From G016234445 sp964438865 (lineage in GTDB: Bacteria; Chloroflexota; Dehalococcoidia; Tepidiformales; Tepidiformaceae), in assembly GCA_964438865.1 (NCBI GenBank), contig CAYTMI010000003.1:1-64000 (forward strand): DNA of 64,000 nucleotides, written 5' to 3'. Below the pieces are notes generated by a model. It was not told where the DNA came from. It did not search any database and saw only the letters and a list, made by a program, of their open reading frames with translations. The translations under genes were made by a program, and so were the position numbers. Shown in pieces: positions 7,239 to 14,902 of the stretch. Each line of letters starts with the position of its first letter. Position 1 is the first letter of the stretch.

Positions 7239-8032
7239 CGGGCCTTGCGAGCATCGTGGGCGTCGACGGCTTCGTCGTCCACGCGGGCCACCCAGTCGCC
7301 CTCTCCGCGGGCGGCGTTGTAGGCGTCGAGGTGACGCTGGCCGCGCGCCCGGGCGGCTTCGGTTGGGGCGAAGGCGGTGTTGGCGACCACCACGGCGCTG
7401 CCGGCTTCACGGAGGACAATTCCTGCAAACCCGTACTGGGCGAGGGACCGGGCTTCGAGGTGGCTCCCCGCAACGAGCGGGAGAAGGTCGTAGGCGCGGG
7501 CGGCGGCCACGACTGCACCGCGGGCGTAGGCAAGCCGGGGGCCGTGCTCTTCCTCGCGGGCGAAGACATCGCGGGCGTAGCCGGTGGCATCGAAGACCAG
7601 GCCGGCGACCCGGGGGGCCGCATGGGCGATCTCGGCGGCACGAAGGAGCCCGCGGGCGCTGTCGATCACCGGGAAGGCAGCGACAGTGCCTGGCTCGATA
7701 TCGCGGGTGTATTCGAACTCGCGGAGGAGGACCGCCAGGTCGCGCGCGTCCTGTGGATCCGCTGCATGGGGCAGGAGCACCGCGGCGAGTCCGGGAGCCA
7801 CGATCGCGTCGAGGTCATCGCGCAGGAGGCGGGTGCGAGGGTGATTCACAACCGCGACCGCGAGCTTGCCGGCTGCGACGATCCGGGGGAGAGCAGCGGC
7901 AAACGCCTGGCGCAGCTCGGAGCAGGGCGCGCGGGCGTCGTTCAAGGGCAGGGCGATGGCGTCGGCCTCGGACTCCAGCGCCTGTTCCAGGGTTCCGCCG
8001 GCGGGGACGGCGACGATGGTGCGGAGCCTCAC
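7223..8032 (-). CDS. Divergent CitE-like (HpcH/HpaI aldolase family) protein
   Basis: A 269-residue TIM-barrel protein of the citrate lyase beta/malyl-CoA lyase family: RTIVAVPAGG at the start, PGLAAVLLPHAADPQDARDL in the middle and ANTAFAPTEAARARG near the end follow the family order. The metal-binding residues look changed: the usual IETARG is IDSARG and the usual FGAEDLAADLG is FDATGYARDVF, so lyase activity is doubtful. The GTG start overlaps the stop of the DinB gene by 4 bases, giving a two-gene operon. A thioesterase or non-catalytic binding role is possible. Confidence 0.7.
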   Translation of the reverse strand: MRLRTIVAVPAGGTLEQALESEADAIALPLNDARAPCSELRQAFAAALPRIVAAGKLAVAVVNHPRTRLLRDDLDAIVAPGLAAVLLPHAADPQDARDLAVLLREFEYTRDIEPGTVAAFPVIDSARGLLRAAEIAHAAPRVAGLVFDATGYARDVFAREEEHGPRLAYARGAVVAAARAYDLLPLVAGSHLEARSLAQYGFAGIVLREAGSAVVVANTAFAPTEAARARGQRHLDAYNAARGEGDWVARVDDEAVDAHDARKARQLLA

Positions 8033-8574
8033 GGGCGGTCCTGCCCGCCGATATAGCCACCTACCACGATGGGCGGAGGTTGGAGGGCGGCGAGGTTCAC
8101 GTCCTGGCGCAGGGCCATGATGCACTGGAGGTGGTCGAGGACGTGGCGGTACATCAACTCGGCGATCCACTGGCAGGTGAGCGGACCCCAGCGGGTGTCG
8201 GTGCGGTACTTCGCCCAGGTGATGTCGTTCATTTCGCGGAAGATGGCGAGCTCTTCATCGCGGATGCGGCCGACGTCGTCGACCACGGAAGACAGGGGCT
8301 CCTCGGCCCGGTAGCGCTGTTCGTGCCATTCGCGGCGGCTGTAGTCCCGGGGGTCGAGCATCTCGGGCACAGTGGCCCAGCGGAGGAGCGGAAGGTAGAC
8401 CTCTTGCTCCATGTCGCGGAGGTGGGCGAGGTGTTCGTGGACGGACCAGTCGTTCGTCGAAGGGCGGTACTGCTGGGTGGTAGCGGGGAGCCCGCGGACG
8501 GCCCACTCGAGGTCTTCGGTTGTGGACCGCAGGCGTGAGACCAGCTCGCTGCGGTAGGTCGCCGTCTCGCTCAT
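8029..8574 (-). CDS. DinB-family four-helix metal-binding protein
   Basis: A 181-residue DinB/YfiT-like protein: a four-helix bundle with a metal site in homologs. The metal-type histidines appear in WSVHEHLAHLRDME (helix 2) and YRHVLDHLQCIMALR (last helix). Members include bacillithiol or mycothiol-dependent transferases and many uncharacterised proteins. A TATACT box lies about 60 bases upstream of the ATG at 8574. It is translationally coupled to the CitE-like gene that follows. Confidence 0.8.
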   Translation of the reverse strand: MSETATYRSELVSRLRSTTEDLEWAVRGLPATTQQYRPSTNDWSVHEHLAHLRDMEQEVYLPLLRWATVPEMLDPRDYSRREWHEQRYRAEEPLSSVVDDVGRIRDEELAIFREMNDITWAKYRTDTRWGPLTCQWIAELMYRHVLDHLQCIMALRQDVNLAALQPPPIVVGGYIGGQDRP

Positions 8575-8665
8575 TCCTGCCACAGCACCCTCCTCTGCGC
8601 GGGCACGGAGCCGCGTTTCCACGGAGTATAGGCGCGGGGGAGCGTCGGCGGAACCGCCCCGGCGG

Positions 8666-8968
8666 CTAAAGGTCGTTGGGGTTGGGGAGGTTCTTCGAGA
8701 GTTCGGTGTAGCGGCGGGCGAACCGGCCAACGTCTGGTTCGGGGCCCATCGAGGCGTCAACTTCTTTCCCCCACTTCGACTCGGCGTCGGCGATCTGGTC
8801 GGCCATCGTGAGATGGCGGGAGAACTTGCTGACGACGCGCTGCATGGCATGGCCACGGACCTTGCCGGCTTTGGGGCAGGGCGGTGTCTTCACCTCTGCG
8901 GTCATGCTCCGCGCGAAAACCTCATCGCGGGTGCCGCACTTCGTGCACTGGAACTCATAGAGAGGCAT
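8666..8968 (-). CDS. FmdB-family zinc-ribbon protein (copy 1)
   Basis: A 100-residue FmdB-type regulatory zinc ribbon: PLYEFQCTKCGTRDEVF at the N-terminus gives the first CxxC pair. The second pair is degenerate here (PPCPKAGKVRGHAMQRVVSKFSR: one Cys, with His possibly helping). The tail (residues 55-100) is charged and helical. TACTCT stands 6 bases before the ATG at 8968 with no Shine-Dalgarno sequence, so the mRNA may be leaderless. A second FmdB-like gene starts at 13047. Confidence 0.85.
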   Translation of the reverse strand: MPLYEFQCTKCGTRDEVFARSMTAEVKTPPCPKAGKVRGHAMQRVVSKFSRHLTMADQIADAESKWGKEVDASMGPEPDVGRFARRYTELSKNLPNPNDL

Positions 8969-9009
8969 GGGCAAAGAGTAGCATCCGCGGGCCGCAAAGG
9001 GGATCCGTG

Positions 9010-9948
9010 CTACCCGGCCGCCGCGGGGGCCTGTTCGAGGTAGTGTTCGGCGGCGATGGCGGCCGTCGCCCCATCGCCACAGGCGCTCACGAGTTGGCGG
9101 GCGGCGCCGGTGCGGAGGTCGCCCACAACGAAGAGCCCCGGGACGTTCGTGCGCATGTTGAGGTCAACGATGGCATGGCCGCCCGCGTCCAGTTCGACGA
9201 GACCCTGGAGAAGGGTGTTGTTGGGTGACTGCCCGACGTAAATGAACACGCCGCCAACCGGGAGGACGCGAGTGGCGCCGGTTTCGAGGTCACGGAGCGC
9301 GACGCCTTCGACCTGGTCCTTGCCTTCCATACGTTCGACGACGGTGTTCCAGGTGAACGTCAGCTTCGGGTTGGCGAAGGCCCGCTCCTGGAGCAGCGCA
9401 CTCGCGCGGAGCTGCCCGCGGCGGTGGATGGCGTGGACCTTGCTGGCGAAGCGGGTGAGGAAGAGGCCTTCGTCAAGAGCGGAGTCGCCGCCGCCGACAA
9501 CTGCGACCTCCTGGCCCTGGAAGAAGGGCCCGTCGCAGGTCGCGCAGTAACTGACGCCCCGGCCCAGCAGTTCGGCCTCACCGGGGACGCCGAGCCGGTT
9601 GTAGTGGGCGCCGGCCGCGACGATGACTGCGCGGGCCGTGTGGAGGCCCGATTCGGCTGCTTCCAGGCGGAAGCGGCCATCGGGCTCAACCGAGAGTGAC
9701 GTTATGTCTTCGTAGGCGATGGGGGCGCCGAACTTCTCTGCCTGCTGGAGGAACGCCTGGGCAAGGTCGAAGCCTTCGACACCGGCGGGGAAGCCGGGAA
9801 AGTTCTCCACCGTGCCGGTCGTGGAAATCTGGCCGCCGGTGACGCCGCTTTCGAAGACGACGATGCGGCGGCGCGCCCGGGCCGTGTAGATGGCGGCGGT
9901 AAGGCCGGCGCCACCGCCGCCGATGATGGCGATGTCGTGCTCAGTCAT
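9010..9948 (-). CDS. trxB: Thioredoxin reductase
   Basis: A 312-residue flavoprotein that passes electrons from NADPH through FAD and a Cys pair to thioredoxin. It has the FAD site GGGGAGLTAA (10-19), the redox pair CATC (135-138), the NADPH site GGGDSA (152-157) and the C-terminal FVVGDLRTGAARQLVSACGDG segment. It lies just after the thioredoxin gene, but a strong terminator between them suggests it is mainly transcribed from its own start. Confidence 0.95.
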   Translation of the reverse strand: MTEHDIAIIGGGGAGLTAAIYTARARRRIVVFESGVTGGQISTTGTVENFPGFPAGVEGFDLAQAFLQQAEKFGAPIAYEDITSLSVEPDGRFRLEAAESGLHTARAVIVAAGAHYNRLGVPGEAELLGRGVSYCATCDGPFFQGQEVAVVGGGDSALDEGLFLTRFASKVHAIHRRGQLRASALLQERAFANPKLTFTWNTVVERMEGKDQVEGVALRDLETGATRVLPVGGVFIYVGQSPNNTLLQGLVELDAGGHAIVDLNMRTNVPGLFVVGDLRTGAARQLVSACGDGATAAIAAEHYLEQAPAAAG

Positions 9949-9990
9949 GCTGGCTTCTCCGTTCCGGCGCGAGGGAGCGCGAGGGATAGC

Positions 9991-10026
9991 AAAAGGGGCC
10001 TGCCGCTGGTGTGCGCCACGCCCCTT
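9991..10026 (-). terminator. Terminator between thioredoxin and thioredoxin reductase genes
   Basis: Read on the minus strand, AAGGGGC pairs with GCCCCTT and is followed by TT and GC. It lies 24 bases past the thioredoxin stop. Confidence 0.7.
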
Positions 10027-10049
10027 CCGAGGTTCAATCGTGCCGCCCG

Positions 10050-10376
10050 CTAGGCGAGGGCTTCTTCGAGGCGCTTCTTGAGGTCGCTCTTGGGGCGGAA
10101 CCCAACGATCGTCCCCTTCAGTTCGCCGCTCTTGAAGATGAGGAGAGTCGGGATGCTGCGGATACCGAACTTGCCGGGCACCTGGGGGTTCTCATCAGTG
10201 TTCATCTTGAAGAAGTTCACCTTGCCGGCGTACTCCTGGCCAAGTTCTTCGACGACCGGGGCAACCATGCGGCAGGGACCGCACCAGGGCGCCCAGAAGT
10301 CGACGAGGACGGGCAGATCGCTCTTGACGACGTCGGCCTCCCAGGTCAGGTCGGTTACTTCGCGGGTTTCAGACAT
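10050..10376 (-). CDS. trxA: Thioredoxin
   Basis: A 108-residue thioredoxin, a disulfide reductase for ribonucleotide reductase and oxidised proteins. It has the active site WCGPC (Cys32 and Cys35), the cis-Pro segment IRSIPTLLIFKSG and the buried Asp (VDFWA). A Shine-Dalgarno GGAG precedes the ATG at 10376. Its promoter (TTGACG, 18 bases, TATAGT) contains a perfect CsoR-type operator in the spacer, so the divergent CsoR-like repressor probably controls it. Copper or thiol stress control of a thioredoxin is unusual. Confidence 0.95.
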   Translation of the reverse strand: MSETREVTDLTWEADVVKSDLPVLVDFWAPWCGPCRMVAPVVEELGQEYAGKVNFFKMNTDENPQVPGKFGIRSIPTLLIFKSGELKGTIVGFRPKSDLKKRLEEALA

Positions 10377-10432
10377 GTTGTGTTCTCCAGTTCCGAGCCT
10401 GCTGCCGGGGTTGACGGCCTTCAGCCCTGTGT

Positions 10433-10462
10433 TACAGTCACTATACCCCGGTGGGGTATACC
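10433..10462 (+). promoter_or_regulatory. Promoter of the CsoR-like gene, overlapping the operator
   Basis: TTACAG (10433-10438), 18 bases, then TATACC (10457-10462). The operator fills the spacer and the -10, so the repressor should control its own synthesis. Confidence 0.55.
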
Positions 10463-10469
10463 TCGTCAA
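10440..10469 (-). promoter_or_regulatory. Thioredoxin gene promoter
   Basis: TTGACG (10469-10464) and TATAGT (10445-10440) with an 18-base spacer on the minus strand, starting the transcript about 55 bases before the thioredoxin ATG. Confidence 0.75.
10442..10460. promoter_or_regulatory. CsoR-type operator palindrome
   Basis: TATACCCC-GGT-GGGGTATA is a perfect 8-bp inverted repeat with a 3-base centre. It matches the ATACCCC...GGGGTAT pattern bound by CsoR/CstR/FrmR repressors. It lies between a thioredoxin gene and a CsoR-like gene and overlaps both promoters. Confidence 0.85.
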
Positions 10470-10487
10470 GGGCGAAAAGAGGCCGAG

Positions 10488-10766
10488 ATGGACCCTGAAG
10501 AGGAACGAAAACTGCTCGCCCGGCTGGCCCGGATCGAGGGGCAGGTGCGCGGTCTGAGGAAGATGCTGGAAGAGCACCGCACCTGCGAAGACGTGCTCAC
10601 CCAGCTCCTTGCCGCCCGCTCGGGACTGGAACAGGCCGGCGTCCTGGTGCTTGAACGCCACCTCGACGAATGCGTGCTCCAGGATTCGCAGCTCACTCCC
10701 GAAGCCCGTGAGCGTCTGAAAGAGACGCTCCGGCAATGGGGGCGGCATACGTCTCACGGCGGGTAG
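10488..10766 (+). CDS. CsoR-family metal-sensing repressor
   Basis: A 92-residue all-helical repressor of the CsoR/RcnR/FrmR family (RLARIEGQVRGLRKMLEE start). Cys33, His58 and Cys62 keep the Cys-x24-His-x3-Cys spacing of the copper site of CsoR, so Cu(I) is the best guess. Thiol or persulfide sensing (CstR) is less likely because of the His. Binding of the effector should release DNA. It is divergent from thioredoxin, and the only visible operator lies between them. No copper exporter or chaperone is in the window. Confidence 0.88.
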   Translation: MDPEEERKLLARLARIEGQVRGLRKMLEEHRTCEDVLTQLLAARSGLEQAGVLVLERHLDECVLQDSQLTPEARERLKETLRQWGRHTSHGG

Positions 10767-10772
10767 CCCGGC

Positions 10773-11279
10773 TCAGTCGCGGGCCATCTTCGAACCCGGC
10801 ACGTAGTACCTGTCGTGCCAGATACCGCGGAACTCCTCGCCCGGGACCGGCATCCGCCAGGTCAGGACCTTCGACCCCGCAAGCGGCACGGCGATCAGCG
10901 CCCGCGGCTGATCGATCGTCTCCTGGATGTAGTGCTCGGCCCCTTCGGCGGAGGTGTAGCGGCGGGCGATGCGGCGATAGAGGTCTCGCCACTCGTCGTC
11001 ATCCCCCGTTTCGTGGACGAACCGGGCGACGCCTTCGACCGTCACTTTCCGGTAGGGGTGCGGCTGCTCGTCGATGGAGAGGGCCACGCGGGGGTCGCGG
11101 CGAAGGTTCGCGAGCCATGCGGACTCTGCCCGCGGGGTGACGAGGATCTCGCCGCCTTCGTAGACGAACCAGATGGGCGTCACATGCGGGCTGCCGTCGG
11201 CCTTCAGGGTGGCGATGCGGCAGAGGATGCCGGGCTCGGCAAGGAAGGCTTCGCGTTCGGGCAGGGTGAGTCGTGGCAT
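10773..11279 (-). CDS. Pyridoxamine 5'-phosphate oxidase-fold (flavin/F420-dependent) protein
   Basis: A 168-residue split-barrel protein. ILCRIATLKADGSPHVTPIWFVYEGGEILVTP followed by RAESAWLANLRRDPRVALSID is typical of PPOX-class F420- or FMN-binding oxidoreductases. The usual start RLTLPEREAFLAE fits the ATG at 11279. Such proteins reduce or bind heme, quinones or other small ligands; the substrate here is unknown. It converges with the CsoR-like gene, 7 bases apart. Confidence 0.8.
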   Translation of the reverse strand: MPRLTLPEREAFLAEPGILCRIATLKADGSPHVTPIWFVYEGGEILVTPRAESAWLANLRRDPRVALSIDEQPHPYRKVTVEGVARFVHETGDDDEWRDLYRRIARRYTSAEGAEHYIQETIDQPRALIAVPLAGSKVLTWRMPVPGEEFRGIWHDRYYVPGSKMARD

Positions 11280-11409
11280 TCGGCACAGCCCCCGGTTGAG
11301 GTTTGTGGCGCCACTATACCCTCGGCGGCGGGGCATAACGGGCGGCGAACGGGGAAACTTCGCGTCCGAGGAGACGCACGGAGCCTCCGCCCGCGCTACC
11401 ATCCTGCCA

Positions 11410-12036
11410 ATGGCAGCCCTGGCCGGCCCCACGCTGAAGTTCGAACGAGAAGCATGGAAGGCGGGCGCCCACTGGGTGGCTGGCGTAGACGAAGTTGGGG
11501 TCGGACCGCTGGCAGGCCCGGTGACGGCCGCCTGCGTGGCTTTGCCCCAGGGGCGCCGGTTCAAGTGGTACCGCTTCGTCAACGATTCGAAGGTGCTGCC
11601 GGAGAGGACGCGGGTGGAGCTGGCGCGCGAGATCCAGGCTTCGGTGCCGTTCGCGATCGGCTGGGCGGACCCGGCGGAGATTGACCGGATCAACATCTAC
11701 CAGGCGCGGAAGCTCTGCATGCTGCGGGCCTTCGAAGCGCTCGCGGTGACGCCGGACGCGATCATCTCCGACGCGCTGCCGCTGCCGCTGCCAAACGTAA
11801 GGGCGGTGATCGACGGAGACGCGCTGAGCGTGGCCGTGGCGGCGGCTTCGATCGTCGCGAAGGTGGCGCGAGACACGCTGATGGAGGAGATGTGCGGCCG
11901 CTACCCGGGCTACGCCTTCTGCCGGAACAAGGGGTACCCGACGCCGGAACACAAGGCCCTGCTCCTGGCGAGGGGACCTTGCGAGATCCACCGGAGGAGC
12001 TTCGCGCCGGTCGCGCAGTTTTCGCTGCGGTTGTGA
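11410..12036 (+). CDS. rnhB: Ribonuclease HII
   Basis: A 208-residue RNase HII that removes RNA from RNA-DNA hybrids, including single ribonucleotides. Asp27 and Glu28 (VDEVGVGPLAGPV), the Asp of VIDGDAL, ASIVAKVARDTLMEE and GYPTPEHKALLLARGPCEIHRRSF are all recognisable. The conserved GRG that reads the RNA-DNA junction is GVG here (DEVGVG, usual DEAGRG). TACCAT lies 7 bases before the ATG, so the mRNA may be leaderless. The stop overlaps the YraN-like gene by 4 bases, a frequent pairing. Confidence 0.92.
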   Translation: MAALAGPTLKFEREAWKAGAHWVAGVDEVGVGPLAGPVTAACVALPQGRRFKWYRFVNDSKVLPERTRVELAREIQASVPFAIGWADPAEIDRINIYQARKLCMLRAFEALAVTPDAIISDALPLPLPNVRAVIDGDALSVAVAAASIVAKVARDTLMEEMCGRYPGYAFCRNKGYPTPEHKALLLARGPCEIHRRSFAPVAQFSLRL

Positions 12037-12398
12037 CGGCGCGGCAGGACCTCGGGGCGTTTGGCGAACGGATAGCCGGGCACAGGCTTGAGGCATCCGG
12101 GCTGCGGATCCTCGCCCGGAACGTGCGGACCCCGGGCGGCGAGATCGACATCGTCGCGGTGGACGGCGACGACACCGTCTTCGTGGAAGTGCGGGCGCGG
12201 CGGGCGGACCCGGGCAGCGCCGCTGAGTCGCTCGGCCCGGCCAAACTGCGGCGGATGTGGCGGTGTGCGATGGACTACTGCGAAGCCGCTGGTCTCGACC
12301 CGGAACGGGTGCGGATCGACATCGTGAGCGTGGACCTCGGCCCCGGTGGGAGGGTCTCGCAGGTGGAGCACTTCCGGGGCATCGAGATCCCCGACTGA
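12033..12398 (+). CDS. YraN/UPF0102-family predicted endonuclease
   Basis: A 121-residue YraN-like protein with the restriction-endonuclease-like fold: the GERIAGHRLEASGLRILARNVRTPGGEIDIVAVD start, then FVEVRARR where the family has EVK or EVR. The Asp (EIDIVA) and Glu (FVEVR) fit a nuclease metal site. The GTG start overlaps the rnhB stop (GTGA). The family is linked by context to DNA repair or uptake, but its job is not settled. Confidence 0.85.
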   Translation: MTARQDLGAFGERIAGHRLEASGLRILARNVRTPGGEIDIVAVDGDDTVFVEVRARRADPGSAAESLGPAKLRRMWRCAMDYCEAAGLDPERVRIDIVSVDLGPGGRVSQVEHFRGIEIPD

Positions 12399-12438
12399 GC
12401 AGTGACAGTGCAGCGGCGTTGGCCGAGAATACGCGCTT

Positions 12439-12948
12439 ATGACGCAGCGACCCTCGGTACAGGTGCGGCCGGCGACGACCGATGACGCGCCGCGGCTGAC
12501 CGCGATCTACAACCACTACATCCTCACGACGCCGGCGACCTTCGACATCGAACCCTTCACCGTGGAGCAGCGCCGGGAGTGGTTCAGTCACTACAGCGAC
12601 ACAGGCCCCCACCGGGTGCTGGTCGCGGAGACGGACGGACTCGTGACGGGGATGGCCTGGAGCAGCGCCTTCCGGCCCAAGCGCGCCTACGAGACGACTG
12701 TGGAGACGAGCATCTACTGCGCGCCGGAGGCGACCGGGATGGGGATCGGCGGCGCGCTGTACGTGGCGCTCTTCGAGGCACTGGCTGGCGAGGGGCTGCA
12801 CCGGGCGGTCGCGGGGATCACGCTCCCAAACGACGCCTCGGTGCGTCTGCACGAACGCTTCGGGTTCCGGCAGGTAGCGCTGTTGACGGAGGTCGGGCGG
12901 AAGTTCGGGCGCTACTGGGACGTGGCGTGGTTCGAGAAGGCGCTCTGA
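12439..12948 (+). CDS. GNAT acetyltransferase, phosphinothricin/methionine sulfoximine type
   Basis: A 169-residue acetyltransferase of the Pat/MddA group: VRPATTDDAPRLTAIYNHYIL, TPATFDIEPFTVEQRREWF, ETSIYCAPEATGMGIGGALY (acetyl-CoA loop) and NDASVRLHERFGFRQVALLTEVGRKFGRYWDV. Relatives acetylate L-amino acid-like compounds such as methionine sulfoximine or phosphinothricin, likely a detoxification role. No Shine-Dalgarno sequence is visible before the ATG. Confidence 0.87.
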   Translation: MTQRPSVQVRPATTDDAPRLTAIYNHYILTTPATFDIEPFTVEQRREWFSHYSDTGPHRVLVAETDGLVTGMAWSSAFRPKRAYETTVETSIYCAPEATGMGIGGALYVALFEALAGEGLHRAVAGITLPNDASVRLHERFGFRQVALLTEVGRKFGRYWDVAWFEKAL

Positions 12949-13046
12949 GGGCTTCGGGCGCCGCTCCCTTCCGGTCGCGGTTCGGATGGACCGGGGCCAG
13001 CGGGGCGGGTCTTTGCTTTTCGGCCGTGGCTCCCTACCCTTTGGAT

Positions 13047-13394
13047 ATGCCCATCTACGAATTTCGCTGCAGCGACTGCGGCAAGATCACCAACTACTTC
13101 ACGCGGAAGGTCGACACGGAGGTGCGGCCCCCGTGCGAACACTGCAAGGGCGCGAACACCGCCCGGATGATGTCGAAGTTCGGACGGACGTTCAGCCGGG
13201 CAGACATCATCGAAAAGTACGGCGACCCGGCGGACATGGGCGGCGGGCCCGATGCCTACCGCGACCCACGCCAGATCGGCAGCTGGGTAGAGAAGCGCTT
13301 CGGGGAGTACGGGATGGACCTGCCCGAAGGCGCCCGCGAGATGATTGACGCCGCCCGCGACGGCGACTTCCCCGACCCGGTCAAGGACCTGTAG
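13047..13394 (+). CDS. FmdB-family zinc-ribbon protein (copy 2)
   Basis: A 115-residue FmdB-like protein with both zinc knuckles intact, CSDC near residue 8 and CEHC near 32, followed by a charged helical region (MMSKFGRTFSRADIIEKYGD). The tail includes two predicted helices and ends in PVKDL. TACCCT lies 6 bases before the ATG and there is no Shine-Dalgarno sequence. It is paralogous to the gene at 8666, which has lost one Cys of the second knuckle. Confidence 0.85.
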   Translation: MPIYEFRCSDCGKITNYFTRKVDTEVRPPCEHCKGANTARMMSKFGRTFSRADIIEKYGDPADMGGGPDAYRDPRQIGSWVEKRFGEYGMDLPEGAREMIDAARDGDFPDPVKDL

Positions 13395-13403
13395 GGTCCA
13401 TTC

Positions 13404-14030
13404 ATGGCCGACACGTCACCGCTCGACGAGATCATCCCCCGGATCATCCGGCACTTCACGGAGAAGAATGCAGCCCGCGAACAGGCTCTGACCGCCAGCC
13501 GGACGCTGATCCGGATGAGCGCCAACAGCATCCGGGCCGTGCATCGCGGGGAACTGGCGAAGGCGGCAGAGATCCTTGCGGAGGCGCGGCGGCTCCGGGA
13601 CGAGGCTGTGGCAGCCCTCGCCGGGCACGGCGACATCTACCATGCGGGGTTCCTCCACGACGCGCAGAAAGAGTTCGCCGAAGCCTCTACGACGCTGGCG
13701 CTGCTTTCGGGCAAGCCGATCCCGTCGCCGGAAGACCTGGGGGTCGAGTACCCGGCCTACCTGAACGGCATCGCCGAGGCGGTCGGCGAGATGCGGCGGA
13801 TGGTGCTCGACCGGCTCCGGCGCGGGGAATACGACGGCTGCGAGGCGATCCTCGACGCGATGGACGACATCTACAGCGTGCTCGTCACCATCGACTTCCC
13901 GGACGCGATGACCGGGGGCTTGCGCCGGACCACCGACCAGACGCGCGGCATTCTCGAAAAGACGCGGGGCGACCTGACGATGGCGATCCTCCAGCGGGAG
14001 GCGATGGCGGCGATGGGCCCGAGGGCATAG
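13404..14030 (+). CDS. Translin-family (nucleic acid-binding) protein
   Basis: A 208-residue all-helical protein of the translin/TRAX superfamily. Typical features: REQALTASRTLIRMSANSIRAVHRGE, a long helical middle and EYPAYLNGIAEAVGEMRRMVLDRLRRGE, then DDIYSVLVTIDFPDAMTGGLRRTTDQTRGILEKTRGDLTMA. Prokaryotic members are often mislabelled as haloacid dehalogenases; they probably form rings that bind or cut RNA. It starts 9 bases after the FmdB gene, suggesting one transcript. Confidence 0.85.
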   Translation: MADTSPLDEIIPRIIRHFTEKNAAREQALTASRTLIRMSANSIRAVHRGELAKAAEILAEARRLRDEAVAALAGHGDIYHAGFLHDAQKEFAEASTTLALLSGKPIPSPEDLGVEYPAYLNGIAEAVGEMRRMVLDRLRRGEYDGCEAILDAMDDIYSVLVTIDFPDAMTGGLRRTTDQTRGILEKTRGDLTMAILQREAMAAMGPRA

Positions 14031-14098
14031 GGTGCAACGTCTTCCCGGATCGGCCCCGGTGGACTACCGTTGGCCGGAAATCCGCGGGGGCATGAGCG

Positions 14099-14896
14099 AT
14101 GGGTGACCGGGTCCATGGGAAGGCTGGCGTGATCTTCGGCGGGGGCCAAACCCCGGGCGAAACGGTCGGGAACGGCCGGGCGACGGCGATTGTCCTCGCC
14201 CGCGAAGGCGCGCGGCTGGAGATCGCGGACCGGGACCTGGCTTCGGCGGAAGAAACCGCCGCCATCATCCGGGAAGCCGGCGGAGAGGCGTTCGCTATCG
14301 CCGCAGACGTGACCGACGAAGCGTCGGTGCGCGCGGCAATCGAGGCCTGCATCCTCCGGTTCGGGCGGATCGACATCCTCCACAACAACGTCGGCGCGAG
14401 TCTTGCGCTGGGCGACGCCACGGCCACGGAACTGACCGTGGAGGCGTTCGACCGGATCGTGGCGGTCAACCTGCGAGGCATGTGGCTGGCCTGCAAACAC
14501 GCGCTGCCCCCGATGCGGGAACAGGGCGGCGGGTCGATCGTCAACATCTCTTCGATGGCGGTGCGCGAGGCCTACCCCTACGTGGGATACAAGACGACGA
14601 AAGCGGGCGTGATCAGCCTGACGGAGAACATTGCTGCGGCGAACGCGCGCTACGGCATCCGGGCGAACGCAATCCTACCGGGGCTGATGAACACGCCGAT
14701 GGCGATCGAGCCACGTGTCGCCGCGGGGACACCGCGGGAGACCGTGATTGCCGAGCGCGACCGGCGCGTCCCTCTCGGCGGGAAGATGGGCACCGGCTGG
14801 GACGTCGCCCACGCGGCCCTGTTCCTCCATTCCGACGAGGCGGGGTTCATCACGGGTGTGTCGCTGCCCGTCGATGGCGGGGCGGGTGTGAGCTGA
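14099..14896 (+). CDS. Short-chain dehydrogenase/reductase
   Basis: A 265-residue NAD(P)-dependent SDR. The cofactor motif (GGGQTPGETVGNGRATA) is longer than the usual TGxxxGxG and resembles a subgroup also seen in the gene at 47109. HNNVGA, the Ser in IVNISSM, the YxxxK pair (YKTTK) and the C-terminal FITGVSLPVDGGAGV are present. It would oxidise a hydroxy-acyl, alicyclic or steroid-like alcohol; the substrate is unknown. Confidence 0.85.
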   Translation: MGDRVHGKAGVIFGGGQTPGETVGNGRATAIVLAREGARLEIADRDLASAEETAAIIREAGGEAFAIAADVTDEASVRAAIEACILRFGRIDILHNNVGASLALGDATATELTVEAFDRIVAVNLRGMWLACKHALPPMREQGGGSIVNISSMAVREAYPYVGYKTTKAGVISLTENIAAANARYGIRANAILPGLMNTPMAIEPRVAAGTPRETVIAERDRRVPLGGKMGTGWDVAHAALFLHSDEAGFITGVSLPVDGGAGVS

Positions 14897-14902
14897 GGCG
14901 CC

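Noticed and set aside
11314..12852. Minus-strand 512-codon frame across rnhB, YraN and a GNAT gene
   Set aside because: Antisense to three recognised genes and without domain patterns.
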